Positions 54,501-64,000 of a stretch of 64,000 bases of DNA are shown in pieces. The stretch is taken from assembly GCF_000196735.1 (NCBI RefSeq), contig NC_014551.1, positions 1,917,001-1,981,000 of the forward strand, read 5' to 3'. Made by a program: the position numbers and the translations under genes. The notes under the pieces were generated by a model that did not search any database, was not told where the DNA came from, and saw only the letters and a list, made by a program, of their open reading frames with translations. The DNA is from Bacillus amyloliquefaciens DSM 7 = ATCC 23350. Its GTDB lineage: Bacteria; Bacillota; Bacilli; Bacillales; Bacillaceae. Position 1 is the first letter of the stretch. Each line of letters opens with the position of its first letter.

Positions 54501-57500
54501 TCTTCCACGGTCATTTCAGACTGTGAAGTAATACGTACGGGAATGGTGTTGATAAATAAGCCGACCATGGATTCGATACCCGGAATTTCCGCCGGGCGGC
54601 CGGATACGACCGTTCCGAAAACCACATCCTGACTGTTGTTGTATCTTTGCAGCAACAATCCCCACGCACTTTGCATGAAGGTATTCACAGTGACGCCGTG
54701 CTTACTTGCGGTCCGTTTGATTTCTTCTGAGAGCTGCTTTCCGAGCGGGAATGCGAGCATTTGTTTTTGATATCCTTCAGCTTGGTTTGGAACTGATTCT
54801 TTCGGCAAAACGGTTTGCCCTTCATAACCGTTCAAATATGTTTGCCAATAGGCTGAAGCATTCTTATGATTCTGGTCTTCCAGCCATTCGATATAACGGC
54901 TGTACCGGGTGACGGTCTTCCGCTCGGGACTTCTTCTGTCAAGAATCGCATAATAGGTTTCAAATACTTCTTTCGTAATAAGCGGCAGACACCAGCCATC
55001 CATTAAAATATGATGGAAGCTCCATATCAATCGGGCTTGATCATCCTCTGTAAGAAGGATTGATACGCGCATTAACGCATCTTGGGTAAGATCGAATCCT
55101 CTTGCCTTATCTTTTTGTACAAAGTCGGTAATGAACTCGCCGCGTTCTTCATTCTCCATGCTTCGAATATCTTCTACGGTTATTTCGATAGGTTTTTTTC
55201 GGAATACGATCTGCAAAGGCTGATCTTTCCATTCGGTGTAAAAATGAGTCCGGAGTATCTCATGTCTTTCTGCCAGCTGTGACAAACTCATCGTAAATGC
55301 CTCGATATCCAAGTCGCCTTTGAGATCAAAAGCGGCTTGTTCAAAGTAAGCTCTGGAAGCCGAATCGATTAAGCTGTGGAACAGCATGCCCTTTTGCATG
55401 GGTGTTAAGGGATATATATTTTCAATCTCTCCGATATGCTGTGTTTGCTGAACAAATTGATCTAATTGCGCGATTGTGATGCCTTTCAGCGAAATATCGC
55501 TCGGCGTCAGCTGAATTTGTTCTTGAACTGCACAATGTTCGATGACTTCTTTCAGGCTGCTCTTTAAGAGATCGGCACATATTTCCATTGTTTCTCTTCG
55601 ATATTGTTTACCGCAGTAACTGATGGCCAATGACAGCCGGCTGTCTGAAATCATGCCGTTGATGTCAAGCGTATAGGTAATGGGATGCCTGTCACTCGCA
55701 ATTTTCCCGCCGGAGTAAGGAGATACCTCGATCCCTCCATTTTCGAGATCTTGATCAAATTGACCGAGGTAATTAAAGCTGATTTCCGGATGTCCGGTCC
55801 ATTCAGATGCCTTCGGATGATCGGACAAATATTTAATCAGGCCGTATCCTATTCCCTTTTGGGGAATTTGACGCAGCTGTTCTTTCACCGTCCTAATCCG
55901 CTGTGAGACGTCTTGATCTGCCTGAATTTGAAGAGAAACCGGGTATTGGCTTGTAAACCAGCCCACCGTACGTGAAATATCAAGGTCTTGAAAAATAGAT
56001 TCCCTGCCGTGTCCTTCCAGATGAACATGAATCTCTTCATGTCCAGTCCAGCGATGAACAGCTGTACCGAGTCCGGTCAGCAATAAATCGTTAATGTCAG
56101 TCGTATAGGCCCGGTTCGATCTTTTTAATAAACATTCGGTTTCTTCCTCTGTCCATTGGACGACGATGGTTTCCCGGTCTTCGGCCAGACCGGCCTCCTG
56201 CTCATTGTCCTTTGGCAATTTGTATTGCGGGATATGGCTCTGCCCGAACCAGTATTGATTTTCCGCTTCACATTCTGCACTTTCTGCATAACGTTTCAAT
56301 CGTTCAGCCCATAGCAGGTAGGAATCCGTCTTCTTAGGAAGCCTGATCGCTTCGCCGTTTTGGAGCTGCCCATAGGCTGACGTTATATCTTCAAGTAAAA
56401 TTCTCCACGATACGCCGTCGACGACCAGATGATGAATCGCAATCAGCAAATGATCTCCATCCTGACATTGAAACAATCCCAATTTCATGAGCGGTCCTTC
56501 GGCTAAATGGATGGATTGCTGAATATCATCGGATATCGTTTCAATCGTTTGGGCAGGGTTGTTTTCTTCGAGTAAAGAGATAACTTCGAGGCTGAATAAA
56601 TCTCCTTCACCGATCCCCCGGTTTCGGGCTTGGTATCCATGATCTGCCGGAACAAAGACCATGCGCAAAGCATCATGATGTTCTGCAATCTTCTTCATGA
56701 CTTCCCGAAGCTTCGATTCAACCAAACCCTCTTTAAAATAAAGCATGACGGCTTGATTATAATGGTGCGGATCAGGGTATTGCCGGGCGAAAAACCAATG
56801 CTGAACCGGTGTCAGTAAAGCCTGGCCTTTCATTTCCCCTTGTTCTGCGATCCGGGTGACCGGCTCTGCAAAAGGAGCAAGTCTGGAGATTGTCGGGTGT
56901 TTGAACAAGTGTTTGATATCAAGCTTATATCCGGCTTGATACAGGCTTGAGGTCACTTGAATCGACTTAATCGAATCTCCCCCCAGCTCAAAGAAATGAT
57001 CGTCGATACCGACCTGTTCTGTGCCTAATACCGATTCCCACACCCCGGCTAGTATTTTTTCCAGTTCCGTCCGCGGAGCTGTATAGGTATTGCCAGTGAG
57101 ATTTCCCGTTGGAGCAGGCAGCGCCTGACGATCTATTTTTCCGTTGGAAGTAAGCGGCATCGCTGTCAGCTGTACGAAATAAGCAGGGATCATATAGGCC
57201 GGAAGCTGCCGGGACAGATGTTCACGGATCTCACCCGCGGTTAAAGAATGCTGGGCGGTATAATAGGCGCACAAAGTCGTTTCCCCATTGGTTTCTTGTG
57301 CGATAACGAGAGCTTCTTGAATCGGCGGTATCTGATAAAATGCCGCTTCGACTTCCCCGATTTCAATGCGGTACCCGCGGATTTTTACCTGATGGTCGAT
57401 CCTTCCGAGGTACTCGATATTACCGTCCGGCAGCCATCTTGCTAAGTCTCCCGTCCGGTACATTTTCGCCTCCGGTACAAAGGGGTTCCGCATAAACCTT

Positions 57501-59365
57501 TCAGATGTTAATTCCGGCCGGTTCAAATATCCTCTGGCGATGCCGTCCCCGCTGATATACATTTCCCCCGGGACGCCGATCGGCACCGGTTTCATGCTCT
57601 TATCCAGCACATAAATGTTCATGTTGTCCGCGGCGGTTCCGATCGGCACTGATTCCCGTCTGTCGTTTTGCGGGTCAAAGGAATAAATCATACAGCCGAC
57701 GACCGTCTCTGTAGGACCGTATTCGTTAAAGATTTCGATTCTGCCGCCGAATTTCCCGGTGATGTTTCGGGCGAGACGCGTGCTTAAATTATCGCCGCCA
57801 ACAATGAATTTCCGAATGGTGCACTCAGGAGAGATGTTCATTTCATTCAATAATTGCAAATGAGCCGGGGTCAGCTTGATTATATCCACCCTTGAATCCT
57901 GAATAATGGAATCAAGCAAGACCGCCTTGTTTTCTCCTCCGTAGACAATGATGGTATTTCCGGTAATAAGCGGAGTAAAAACAGACGTTACCGTCAGATC
58001 AAAAGCGATGGACGAATATAGCGGAAAATTGGTTTTTTCTCCTTTGACATATACCCCGCGGGCCCACCAAATATAATTGGTTAAACCCTGATGCTCAATT
58101 GCTGCACCTTTCGGCTTGCCTGTGGAACCTGACGTGTAAATGACATAGGCCAAATCCTTTGTACTGCTGATCGGTTCAAGGTCAGATCCGTCTTCGTGGT
58201 AAGAGCTTTCCTCATCGATGAAAACCATTGTGCCTGCAAGTTCCAATTGTTTTGAGAGATGGCTCTGCGTTAAGACGATATCAGCTTGGGAGTCATCTAC
58301 TATATACTGTATGCGATGCTTCGGATAATCCGGATCAATCGGCACGTAGGCTCCGCCCGCTTTTAAAACGGCCAGTATTCCCACAACCAGTTCAATCTCG
58401 TGTTCGCTGATGATGGCGGTAAGCCGGTCCGCCATTACGCCCTTGGCCCTTAACGTTCGGGCTAATTGATTGGCACGTTCATTGAGCTGGCGATACGTGA
58501 ATTGCCTATCTCCGCAAATAATGGCTGCTTGATCCGGTGTCCGTTTCACCTGTTCTTCGAATAACTGATAAATCGTCTTATCTCGCGGATATTCAGTTTT
58601 CGTATGATGATAGTCAACGAGAAATGTATTTGTCTCCGTTTCTGACAAAATATCCACTTCGCCGAGGGTGAGATCGGGCTGAAATAATATGACGGAAAAC
58701 AGGCGGTTTAAATGCCCGAGCACCTGCATCATATACTGACGGTCATAGACTTGTTCATTAAAAAATAACTTTACATCAATCGAGTCTTCTCCCATAGCAA
58801 ACTGAAACAAAGCATCTGAAGCAGCCGTTTCTATGAAACGATCAGGATGAATTTGCTCTAACGAAACAACTGTATGGACGTTCGGCAAATGATTTTCATT
58901 GTAGTTCAGCTGCAGCTGTCCGGCCATTTTATCAAAGGGAACGTCCTGATATAAGATCTCTTCATCCAGCGTATGTTTCAGTTCATGGAATATCGATTTA
59001 AACGTACTGTCGGCATTGATATGCTGTTTAATTAACATGAGCTGATCTGCACGAAGATCTTCATCAGTTTCGTCTTCAAAAGTTGGAACTCCTGTAATCA
59101 CGTCCTCTTCCCCTGTGTATTTATACAATAGGGATTCAATACCGATCAGAAGAACCAGATAGACGGCCATTGGCGTTTGATGCGTCATGGTCAGGATGCG
59201 CCGTGATACATCCGCACTCAATGTACTGTGAATACAATCAGATGCACCCGTTACATCACGCTTTACTGTTGAGTCGGACACTTGAAACGAAGGGAATGCA
59301 CTGGGGCGGTCTTCCGCATGAAACATTCGGCCCCAGAACAACTCCTGTTGTTTGAATTCTGACAT
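51515..59365 (-). CDS. ituC: Iturin A synthetase subunit C (NRPS, D-Asn and L-Ser modules, thioesterase)
   Basis: 2616 aa. Domains in order: partial condensation-like region (1-245, no HHxxxDG), adenylation A1 (about 255-745), carrier (LGGDSIKS, near 797), epimerization (about 850-1290, IHHLVVDGVSWR), condensation (about 1310-1750, FHHILMDGWC), A2 (about 1760-2260), carrier (AGGHSLKV), thioesterase (about 2370-2590, GYSAGSN). A1 specificity residues, read by alignment to GrsA, are D-L-T-K-I-G-E-V-G-K, the Asn code; A2 gives D-V-W-H-F-S-L-I-D-K, the Ser code. So it adds D-Asn6 and L-Ser7 and cyclises the peptide onto the beta-amino fatty acid. BmyC would carry Ser/Thr instead. GGAGGGATATGA before ATG. 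Confidence 0.93.
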   Translation of the reverse strand: MSEFKQQELFWGRMFHAEDRPSAFPSFQVSDSTVKRDVTGASDCIHSTLSADVSRRILTMTHQTPMAVYLVLLIGIESLLYKYTGEEDVITGVPTFEDETDEDLRADQLMLIKQHINADSTFKSIFHELKHTLDEEILYQDVPFDKMAGQLQLNYNENHLPNVHTVVSLEQIHPDRFIETAASDALFQFAMGEDSIDVKLFFNEQVYDRQYMMQVLGHLNRLFSVILFQPDLTLGEVDILSETETNTFLVDYHHTKTEYPRDKTIYQLFEEQVKRTPDQAAIICGDRQFTYRQLNERANQLARTLRAKGVMADRLTAIISEHEIELVVGILAVLKAGGAYVPIDPDYPKHRIQYIVDDSQADIVLTQSHLSKQLELAGTMVFIDEESSYHEDGSDLEPISSTKDLAYVIYTSGSTGKPKGAAIEHQGLTNYIWWARGVYVKGEKTNFPLYSSIAFDLTVTSVFTPLITGNTIIVYGGENKAVLLDSIIQDSRVDIIKLTPAHLQLLNEMNISPECTIRKFIVGGDNLSTRLARNITGKFGGRIEIFNEYGPTETVVGCMIYSFDPQNDRRESVPIGTAADNMNIYVLDKSMKPVPIGVPGEMYISGDGIARGYLNRPELTSERFMRNPFVPEAKMYRTGDLARWLPDGNIEYLGRIDHQVKIRGYRIEIGEVEAAFYQIPPIQEALVIAQETNGETTLCAYYTAQHSLTAGEIREHLSRQLPAYMIPAYFVQLTAMPLTSNGKIDRQALPAPTGNLTGNTYTAPRTELEKILAGVWESVLGTEQVGIDDHFFELGGDSIKSIQVTSSLYQAGYKLDIKHLFKHPTISRLAPFAEPVTRIAEQGEMKGQALLTPVQHWFFARQYPDPHHYNQAVMLYFKEGLVESKLREVMKKIAEHHDALRMVFVPADHGYQARNRGIGEGDLFSLEVISLLEENNPAQTIETISDDIQQSIHLAEGPLMKLGLFQCQDGDHLLIAIHHLVVDGVSWRILLEDITSAYGQLQNGEAIRLPKKTDSYLLWAERLKRYAESAECEAENQYWFGQSHIPQYKLPKDNEQEAGLAEDRETIVVQWTEEETECLLKRSNRAYTTDINDLLLTGLGTAVHRWTGHEEIHVHLEGHGRESIFQDLDISRTVGWFTSQYPVSLQIQADQDVSQRIRTVKEQLRQIPQKGIGYGLIKYLSDHPKASEWTGHPEISFNYLGQFDQDLENGGIEVSPYSGGKIASDRHPITYTLDINGMISDSRLSLAISYCGKQYRRETMEICADLLKSSLKEVIEHCAVQEQIQLTPSDISLKGITIAQLDQFVQQTQHIGEIENIYPLTPMQKGMLFHSLIDSASRAYFEQAAFDLKGDLDIEAFTMSLSQLAERHEILRTHFYTEWKDQPLQIVFRKKPIEITVEDIRSMENEERGEFITDFVQKDKARGFDLTQDALMRVSILLTEDDQARLIWSFHHILMDGWCLPLITKEVFETYYAILDRRSPERKTVTRYSRYIEWLEDQNHKNASAYWQTYLNGYEGQTVLPKESVPNQAEGYQKQMLAFPLGKQLSEEIKRTASKHGVTVNTFMQSAWGLLLQRYNNSQDVVFGTVVSGRPAEIPGIESMVGLFINTIPVRITSQSEMTVEEVLKLSQEQALASQAYDTFPLYEIQAQTEQKQQLISHIMVFENYPVEKQMEHMKQDHDALDIINFHMEEHTHYDFNFIVMPAGEIDIHFVYNGNVYDHASVKRMEEHLMQIIKQMVNNQAARVQDLNILTADEHSLLIEAFNDTAADYPKEKTLHQLFEEQAERTPEQTAVVYGKSRLTYRELNERANQLARTLQSEGVQPDQPVGMMVERSLEMIIGIFGILKAGGAYVPIDPSYPDDRIQYILEDSGTKLLLVQSHLREGLPFRGKVLDLEDPRFSGEDVSNLEQTAGPDHLAYVIYTSGSTGRPKGVMVEHRSVINRLVWMQEHYPLDERDAILQKTPITFDVSVWELFWWSMTGSKAVLLPNGGEKNPDVILDTIEQEDITVMHFVPAMLHAFLESMEQKSSGELKRKLETLRYVFASGEALTPAHVSGFHRLITPAGKAQIINLYGPTEATIDVSYFECEEGDKHASVPIGKPISNIQLYIVQPESEHLQPLGVAGELCIAGDGLARGYLNRPELTAEKFADHPFEAGKRMYRTGDLARWLPDGNIEYLGRIDHQVKIRGYRIELGEIETALLQLESVKEAIVIAIEEESSKQLCAYLTGDEAFNTAQLKRHLLNKLPAYMIPAYFVQVEKMPITANGKIDRKALPAPEENRVTGTEYAAPGTLIEKQLADIWKDILALPEPGIKDDFFDAGGHSLKVLQLIHQINASMGINMHYQAVYDFPTIETMARAIQAAVFESKTDNVFVKLNQEGSIPVFCFPPLIGYGLVYNEMAKRLDGECTVYAADFLEEPAHGKEIVARYAESMINIQEQGPFVLLGYSAGSNLAFEVAKALENRGRTVSDVMMLDSKITDSVTHLSETEIEEIVHLNIDIIPDYYREILTIPSIKDKIRSYLTYHNELINSGNVNANIHHLLCGDLTDRGWAQSAAQHYLEYKLKGDHVTIFEPHNIEENTDAIRSIIKRIEERHQHGLVLEEQLLLGSFAGDTKFDKM

Positions 59366-59407
59366 TCATATCCCTCCAGTTGGTTTCATTCCTGTTTTGA
59401 AGAAGGC

Positions 59408-59452
59408 TGGCGGCAGCCGCGGCATTCGTGCCGGGACAGCCGCTGCCGGCCA
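59408..59452 (-). other. GC-rich hairpin between ituB and ituC
   Basis: In the 90-bp spacer, TGGC-GGCAGC (59408-59417) pairs with GCTGCC-GCCA (59442-59452, one bulged G), and CGGC / GCCG (59420-59423 with 59430-59433) forms an inner stem. No T run follows on the minus strand, so it is not a normal terminator. It may stabilise or partition the operon mRNA. Confidence 0.5.
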
Positions 59453-59455
59453 TGA

Positions 59456-62400
59456 TTAAAAATCCAATTCGATTGTGCTTGCGAGATGTTTACTTTTCTT
59501 TACTTTTTCACTTAATTGAATCTCTTTTAAAGGAATGGATGGGTTTCGTAAAATCGCCGAAAGGATCATGATGTAATCCTTGGCCAATACAGCAATGGTA
59601 TTCTTTTTAAATAGCTTCGTGCAGTAATCAAAGCTGCCTTGTATCTCATCTTGTTCCATTACGAAGGTCAGCTGTAAATCAAACTTGGCAGCCGTGCTCG
59701 TTTGTTCATAAGGTCGGACAGCGAGAGAGTCCACCTCAATATCCGTTTGTTCCGTATTTTGGAGTACGAACATCGTATCGAATAACGGATTGCGGCTTAA
59801 ATCACGTTTCACTCCCAATTTCTCAACTAATTCTTCAAAAGGATACTCTTGATGTTCATAAGCCTTCAGCATTGTTTCTTTCGTTTCCGTTATATAATCC
59901 AAAAACGTCTTCTCCGCTATTGGAGCGGTACGGATGGCTAATGTATTGACAAACATTCCGATGATATGCTGTAAATCTTCATGCATTCTTCCCGCAATAG
60001 GTGTGCCGACGACGATATCATCCTCACCGCTGTATTTAGCCAGCAGTATGGAGTAAGCCGAAAACAAAATCATATAAGCGGTTGTACCTGTCAATTCTTC
60101 CAGCTGTTTTATACCTTCGATGACAGTCTTATCGAGCGTAAAATTGTGCCGCTTCCCTTCGAAGCTTCTCACCGGCGGTCTTGCAAAATCCTTCGGCAGC
60201 TCGAATGTCGGCAGCTCTTCTTCAAATACACCGAGCCAATACTCTTCCTGCCTCTTGATTCGTTCTCTTTGTTCTTTTTGGTGTTTCCATTCAGTAAAGT
60301 CTTTGTATTGAATACGGAGCGGAGCTAATTCTTTGCCGTCATACAATTGAATCAGTTCTTCGACAAAAATATTCATGGATGCTCCGTCCGTAATGATGTG
60401 GTGCATGTCAAACATAAAAATTTGCCGGTCTTGTTCTAGTTCGATGAGTCCGGCCCGAAGTAACGGAGCCCGGCTGAGATCGAACGGCCGCACGAAGGCG
60501 CGGAAAAGTTCCTCAACCTCGTCCGATGCTGCCTTGTCCCTTTCTATAGAGAAATTTATCTCCGGCTTGATCACCTGCATCAGTTCCCCGCGGATCATTT
60601 CAAATCCGGTACGCAGTGATTCATGACGCTGAATCAGTCTTTGAAAAGCGGTTTGCAAGCGATTCATGTCGATTTTTCCTTCTAATGTAAGGATTCCCGG
60701 CATGTTGTAGCTAAGTTCGCCGCCTTCAATTTGTGTTGACAGGTAAACCATCTTCTGCACGGAGGATACAGGATAGACATCTTTTTCCTCGGCTGCCGGA
60801 ATGTAATCCGGCCTGTCGGCTTCAGCTTCTGCGATAGCCTTTGCCATTTCTTCAATGGTCGGACATTGAAATACCTCTCTTAATGAAATGTTTTTGCTGA
60901 ATTGCTTATGAATTTTGGCGATGAGCGTCATCCCCCGTAACGAGTGGCCGCCCAGATCGAAAAAGTTATCTTTTACGCCAATTTCTTTTACTTTCAAAAC
61001 GTCTTGCCAGATGCAAACCAGCTGCTCTTCCATACTCGTCCGCGGAGCAACGTAGTCGATTCCGGTTTGCAAACCGGCTTCAGGCATCGGTAATGCTCTT
61101 CGATTGACTTTTCCATTGGAGGTTAACGGCAGTTTCTCCAGTTGGATGAAGTATGAAGGGATCATGTAGCTCGGTATTTGATCAGCAAGTTTTTCTTTCA
61201 GCTGACTGATCGGCAGTGATTGCTCCATTGTAAAGTAGGCATACAAATCGCTTTGCCCATCTGCATTTTCTCTTGCCAGAACAACTGCTTCCTGTACAGG
61301 CTCGAGACTTAGCAGAGCGGCCTCCACCTCGCCGAGTTCGATCCGGTAACCGCGGATTTTGACTTGATGGTCCATCCTCCCCGCATATTCAATATTTCCG
61401 TCGGGAAGGTAACGGGCCAGATCGCCTGTTTTATACATCCGTTGCTTCTTGTCATATGGGTGCGGAACAAATGCTTCGAGCGTCAAAGGCTCTCTGTTAT
61501 GATAACCGCGGGCTAAGCTGACTCCTGAGATACAAAGTTCACCGACGATTCCGACAGGCTGAAGGGTTCCCGATTCATTCAAAATGAAAATCTCCGTATT
61601 TGAAATCGGTTTGCCGATCGGCTGAAGTTCCTGATCTGTATCCGGGTCAACGGTATACATGGTCACGACATGCGTCTCCGACGGACCGTAATGATTATGC
61701 AATGTAACATGGTGGCGTACCAGCATGTCTCGCAGCATCCTTGTTACGATGAGCTGTTCTCCCGCAGCGATGATGTGATCCACGCACTCGGCAAACGGTT
61801 CGAAATAGTGTTTCTCCGAGGCAAGGAGCTTCAGGAACGCAGTCGGAAGAAATGCGGTTTGGATTCTGTGCATTTTGACAAAATCGTTGAGCTGGCGTAT
61901 GTCCCGTTTTGCCTCATTGCTGATGATATAGAGTGTTCCTCCGCTTGAAAGCGCGGAGAAGATTTCTTGATAGCAAACATCAAAGCTCATTGCAGCAAAT
62001 TGCAGCACCCTGTCAAAGCGCAGCTGCGTATGGTCCTCTTCATAAGCGAGCAGATTCGTCATGGTCTTGTGCTCCAGCTGAACTCCTTTTGGTTTCCCTG
62101 TTGTGCCTGACGTGTAAATGATGTACATTACATCATTCTCCGAATAGGAAAGATTAAGATTGTCCGCTTCGCCTTGATATAATAACGGATCGTCAAGCAA
62201 AAGCACTTCCCCTTCAAAGAGCGGCGGAATGGTGTGGCCCGCACCAGTCAAAAGCACTCCGGCGCCGCTGTCTTTCAGCATAAACGCCCGCCGTTCATCA
62301 GGAAGTTCCGGATCGATAGGAAGAAATGCTGCGCCGGCCTTTAATATGGCTAAAATGCCGATCATCATATTTGCTGAGCGATCCGTGAGAACGGCCACCA

Positions 62401-64000
62401 CCTGATCAGTGCGTGCACCTTTATCTTGAAGGACGCGCGCCAGCTGATTGGAACGTTCATTCAGCTGGCGATAAGTCAGTGCCTGATTTCCAAACAGGAC
62501 GGCTTCATGGTCTGGGTTAAGCTCAGCCTGCTGCTCAAAAAGCTGATGAACCGTTGTCGGAATTCGTTTATCTGCGGTATCGTTAAAGAGTTTCTGAATT
62601 TCACTATTCTCTTTTCGAGTCATCATATTTAACCTAGCCAGTTCGGCTTCAGGCTGTTTGATAATCGAATCAATCAGCTGTACAAAATGCCCCATCATAC
62701 GTTCGATCGTTTCCGGTTTAAACAGAGACGTCAAGTATTCCATCGTAAAATGAATACCCGACTCTTCTTCCACAGCCGTTAAGGTTAAATCAAATTTCGC
62801 CATCGTATGTTCGTTTGGATATGGTTTAAAAGATACGTCTTTTATCTCTAACTGTTCCTGCTCCGTGTTTTGAAGCACAAACATGGTGTCGAACAACGGA
62901 TTACGGCTTAAATCTCTGGCGATATTCAGTTGATCGATCAGTGCTTCAAACGGGTAATCTTGATGCTCATAGGCTTTTAGTGCATTCTCCTTCACTTCGG
63001 ACAGATACTGAGTGAACGTCTTCCCTTTTTCTGGGTAATTTCTCATTGCCAGTGTATTGACAAACATTCCGATAATGGGTTCCAAATCCGCATGCGGTCT
63101 TCCCGCTATAGGACTGCCGACAATAATGTCTTCCTGGCCGCTGTATTTTGAAAGCAATAATGTATAAGACGCAAGGAGCACCATATATAAAGTAGATTCG
63201 GTTTGGGATGCCAGCTGCTTCAACCCGGCGCTTTTTTGCTTATCCAGCGTAAAATGCATCGTGGCTCCCGCAAAACCCCTTGCCGACGGCCGTATATAAT
63301 CGGTCGGCAGATGAAGGACAGGAACGTCGCCGCTGTACAGCTCTGACCAATAGGCTTCTTGATTTTGCATCTCCTTTAATCTCGCTTCTCCGGTCTGCCA
63401 TACTGCGTAGTCCTTGTACTGGATGCGCAGAGGCGGTAATGTCTCTCCTTCATAAATCCGGATAAATTCTTTGATCAATACGTTCATGGATGTTCCGTCA
63501 GAAATAATGTGATGCATATCAAACATCAGAATTCCGCGATCTGGTTGAAGTTCGATCAGCCCCACGCGAAGCAGCGGCGGCTCCTCGAGGTGAAACGGAC
63601 GGATAAATTGGCGGATATAAAGATCCGCATCATTTTCTTCCGCCTGATACCACTCTGCTTCGAACGCTGCGTGATCCAAGACATACTGGACAGGTTCTCC
63701 GCCGGCCATTTTAAAACCGGTACGCAAAGATTCATGACGCTGAATCAGTGTGAGGAAGGCTTGTTGCAGCTTTTCACGATCAATCGTTCCTTCGACAGCC
63801 ATCAGGCCCAGCATGTTATAACTGAGTTCTCCTCCTTCCAGAGAATTGAGAATGTACAACCGTTTTTGTGCTGAGGATACCGGATAATAAGGTCTTTTTT
63901 CAATTGCAGGAATAGCGGCATATCCGGTTGACTCCGTTTCTGTGATCATCCGCGCGAGCTGTTCAATGGTTGGAAAAAGGAACACGTCCCGCAAAGGAAT
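59456..64000 (-). CDS. ituB: Iturin A synthetase subunit B, C-terminal part (NRPS, Pro module), cut by window edge
   Basis: The frame is open to the window end; about 1514 residues are visible of a family size near 5360. Order: end of a carrier domain (1-25), condensation (about 40-470, [13 protein letters not shown]), adenylation (480-1000, core [11 protein letters not shown]), carrier (LGGHSLRG), and a complete terminal condensation domain (about 1080-1500, [13 protein letters not shown]). The specificity residues read D-V-Q-F-I-A-H-V-V-K, the classical Pro code, so this is the module for L-Pro5. The last condensation domain joins Pro to the residue loaded by ItuC. No epimerization domain follows the Pro carrier, as expected. 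Confidence 0.94.
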   Translation of the reverse strand: MPLRDVFLFPTIEQLARMITETESTGYAAIPAIEKRPYYPVSSAQKRLYILNSLEGGELSYNMLGLMAVEGTIDREKLQQAFLTLIQRHESLRTGFKMAGGEPVQYVLDHAAFEAEWYQAEENDADLYIRQFIRPFHLEEPPLLRVGLIELQPDRGILMFDMHHIISDGTSMNVLIKEFIRIYEGETLPPLRIQYKDYAVWQTGEARLKEMQNQEAYWSELYSGDVPVLHLPTDYIRPSARGFAGATMHFTLDKQKSAGLKQLASQTESTLYMVLLASYTLLLSKYSGQEDIIVGSPIAGRPHADLEPIIGMFVNTLAMRNYPEKGKTFTQYLSEVKENALKAYEHQDYPFEALIDQLNIARDLSRNPLFDTMFVLQNTEQEQLEIKDVSFKPYPNEHTMAKFDLTLTAVEEESGIHFTMEYLTSLFKPETIERMMGHFVQLIDSIIKQPEAELARLNMMTRKENSEIQKLFNDTADKRIPTTVHQLFEQQAELNPDHEAVLFGNQALTYRQLNERSNQLARVLQDKGARTDQVVAVLTDRSANMMIGILAILKAGAAFLPIDPELPDERRAFMLKDSGAGVLLTGAGHTIPPLFEGEVLLLDDPLLYQGEADNLNLSYSENDVMYIIYTSGTTGKPKGVQLEHKTMTNLLAYEEDHTQLRFDRVLQFAAMSFDVCYQEIFSALSSGGTLYIISNEAKRDIRQLNDFVKMHRIQTAFLPTAFLKLLASEKHYFEPFAECVDHIIAAGEQLIVTRMLRDMLVRHHVTLHNHYGPSETHVVTMYTVDPDTDQELQPIGKPISNTEIFILNESGTLQPVGIVGELCISGVSLARGYHNREPLTLEAFVPHPYDKKQRMYKTGDLARYLPDGNIEYAGRMDHQVKIRGYRIELGEVEAALLSLEPVQEAVVLARENADGQSDLYAYFTMEQSLPISQLKEKLADQIPSYMIPSYFIQLEKLPLTSNGKVNRRALPMPEAGLQTGIDYVAPRTSMEEQLVCIWQDVLKVKEIGVKDNFFDLGGHSLRGMTLIAKIHKQFSKNISLREVFQCPTIEEMAKAIAEAEADRPDYIPAAEEKDVYPVSSVQKMVYLSTQIEGGELSYNMPGILTLEGKIDMNRLQTAFQRLIQRHESLRTGFEMIRGELMQVIKPEINFSIERDKAASDEVEELFRAFVRPFDLSRAPLLRAGLIELEQDRQIFMFDMHHIITDGASMNIFVEELIQLYDGKELAPLRIQYKDFTEWKHQKEQRERIKRQEEYWLGVFEEELPTFELPKDFARPPVRSFEGKRHNFTLDKTVIEGIKQLEELTGTTAYMILFSAYSILLAKYSGEDDIVVGTPIAGRMHEDLQHIIGMFVNTLAIRTAPIAEKTFLDYITETKETMLKAYEHQEYPFEELVEKLGVKRDLSRNPLFDTMFVLQNTEQTDIEVDSLAVRPYEQTSTAAKFDLQLTFVMEQDEIQGSFDYCTKLFKKNTIAVLAKDYIMILSAILRNPSIPLKEIQLSEKVKKSKHLASTIELDF

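Noticed and set aside
59256..59453. 65-aa frame starting in the ituB-ituC spacer hairpin
   Set aside because: No ribosome site; its start falls in the hairpin and it runs into ituC in another frame.

Overview
The window comes from a low-GC Gram-positive endospore former of the Bacillus velezensis / B. amyloliquefaciens group. Evidence is the run of genes in B. subtilis order (lexA-yneA-yneB-ynzC-tkt-sirA-yneF-ynzD-ccdA-yneI-ccdC-yneK-cotM-sspP-sspO-acnA-yneN-sspN-tlp-yneP-yneQ-yneR-plsY-yneT-parE-parC-alsT, then xynC-xynD), spore genes (sspO, sspP, sspN, tlp, cotM, a YjcZ-type peptide), strong AGGAGG ribosome sites, and an iturin-family lipopeptide synthetase operon directly beside xynD, a location known from B. 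velezensis and absent from B. subtilis 168.

Layout. 1-9.1 kb is an accessory stretch: an edge-cut DinB protein, a zinc alcohol dehydrogenase, a broken yoaW-like gene, small spore-type proteins, YoaP and a second GNAT acetyltransferase, four proteins I cannot name or only place in a DUF family (5.4-7.8 kb), and a luciferase-like oxidoreductase. 9.3-14.2 kb holds the secreted chitin-active LPMO ChbB, tiny membrane peptides, an unknown secreted protein, a small coat-like gene that starts with a hexanucleotide repeat, and the large phage-tailspike-like YobO. 14.5-18.8 kb has a TM2 protein, dUTPase YncF, a poly-gamma-glutamate hydrolase homologue, an SPFH protein and a secreted YoaW-like protein. 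18.9-39.3 kb is the conserved core: SOS control (lexA/yneA), transketolase, the DnaA inhibitor SirA, the cytochrome c maturation module, spore proteins, aconitase, plsY and topoisomerase IV. 40-45 kb has a glutamine/alanine symporter with a TnrA box and a yndGHJ operon whose first gene is broken. 45.8-48.3 kb has a DUF4870 membrane protein next to a two-component system. 48.4-51.3 kb is the xylan-degrading pair xynD-xynC. 51.5-64 kb is the 3' half of the lipopeptide operon.

Reading the adenylation-domain specificity residues by eye gives Pro for the last module of ItuB, then Asn (followed by an epimerization domain) and Ser for ItuC. That predicts ...L-Pro-D-Asn-L-Ser and release by the terminal thioesterase, which is iturin A rather than bacillomycin D or mycosubtilin.

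The least expected items are: a candidate small RNA of about 69 nt between the yoaW-like gene and lexA, with a perfect-spacing sigma-A promoter, a rho-independent terminator and a CU-rich anti-Shine-Dalgarno segment; three 11-bp-phased copies of TAAGGTT in front of the DUF4870 gene, likely the target of the neighbouring response regulator; and two pseudogenes whose lesions can be read exactly. No wholly new multigene system is evident.
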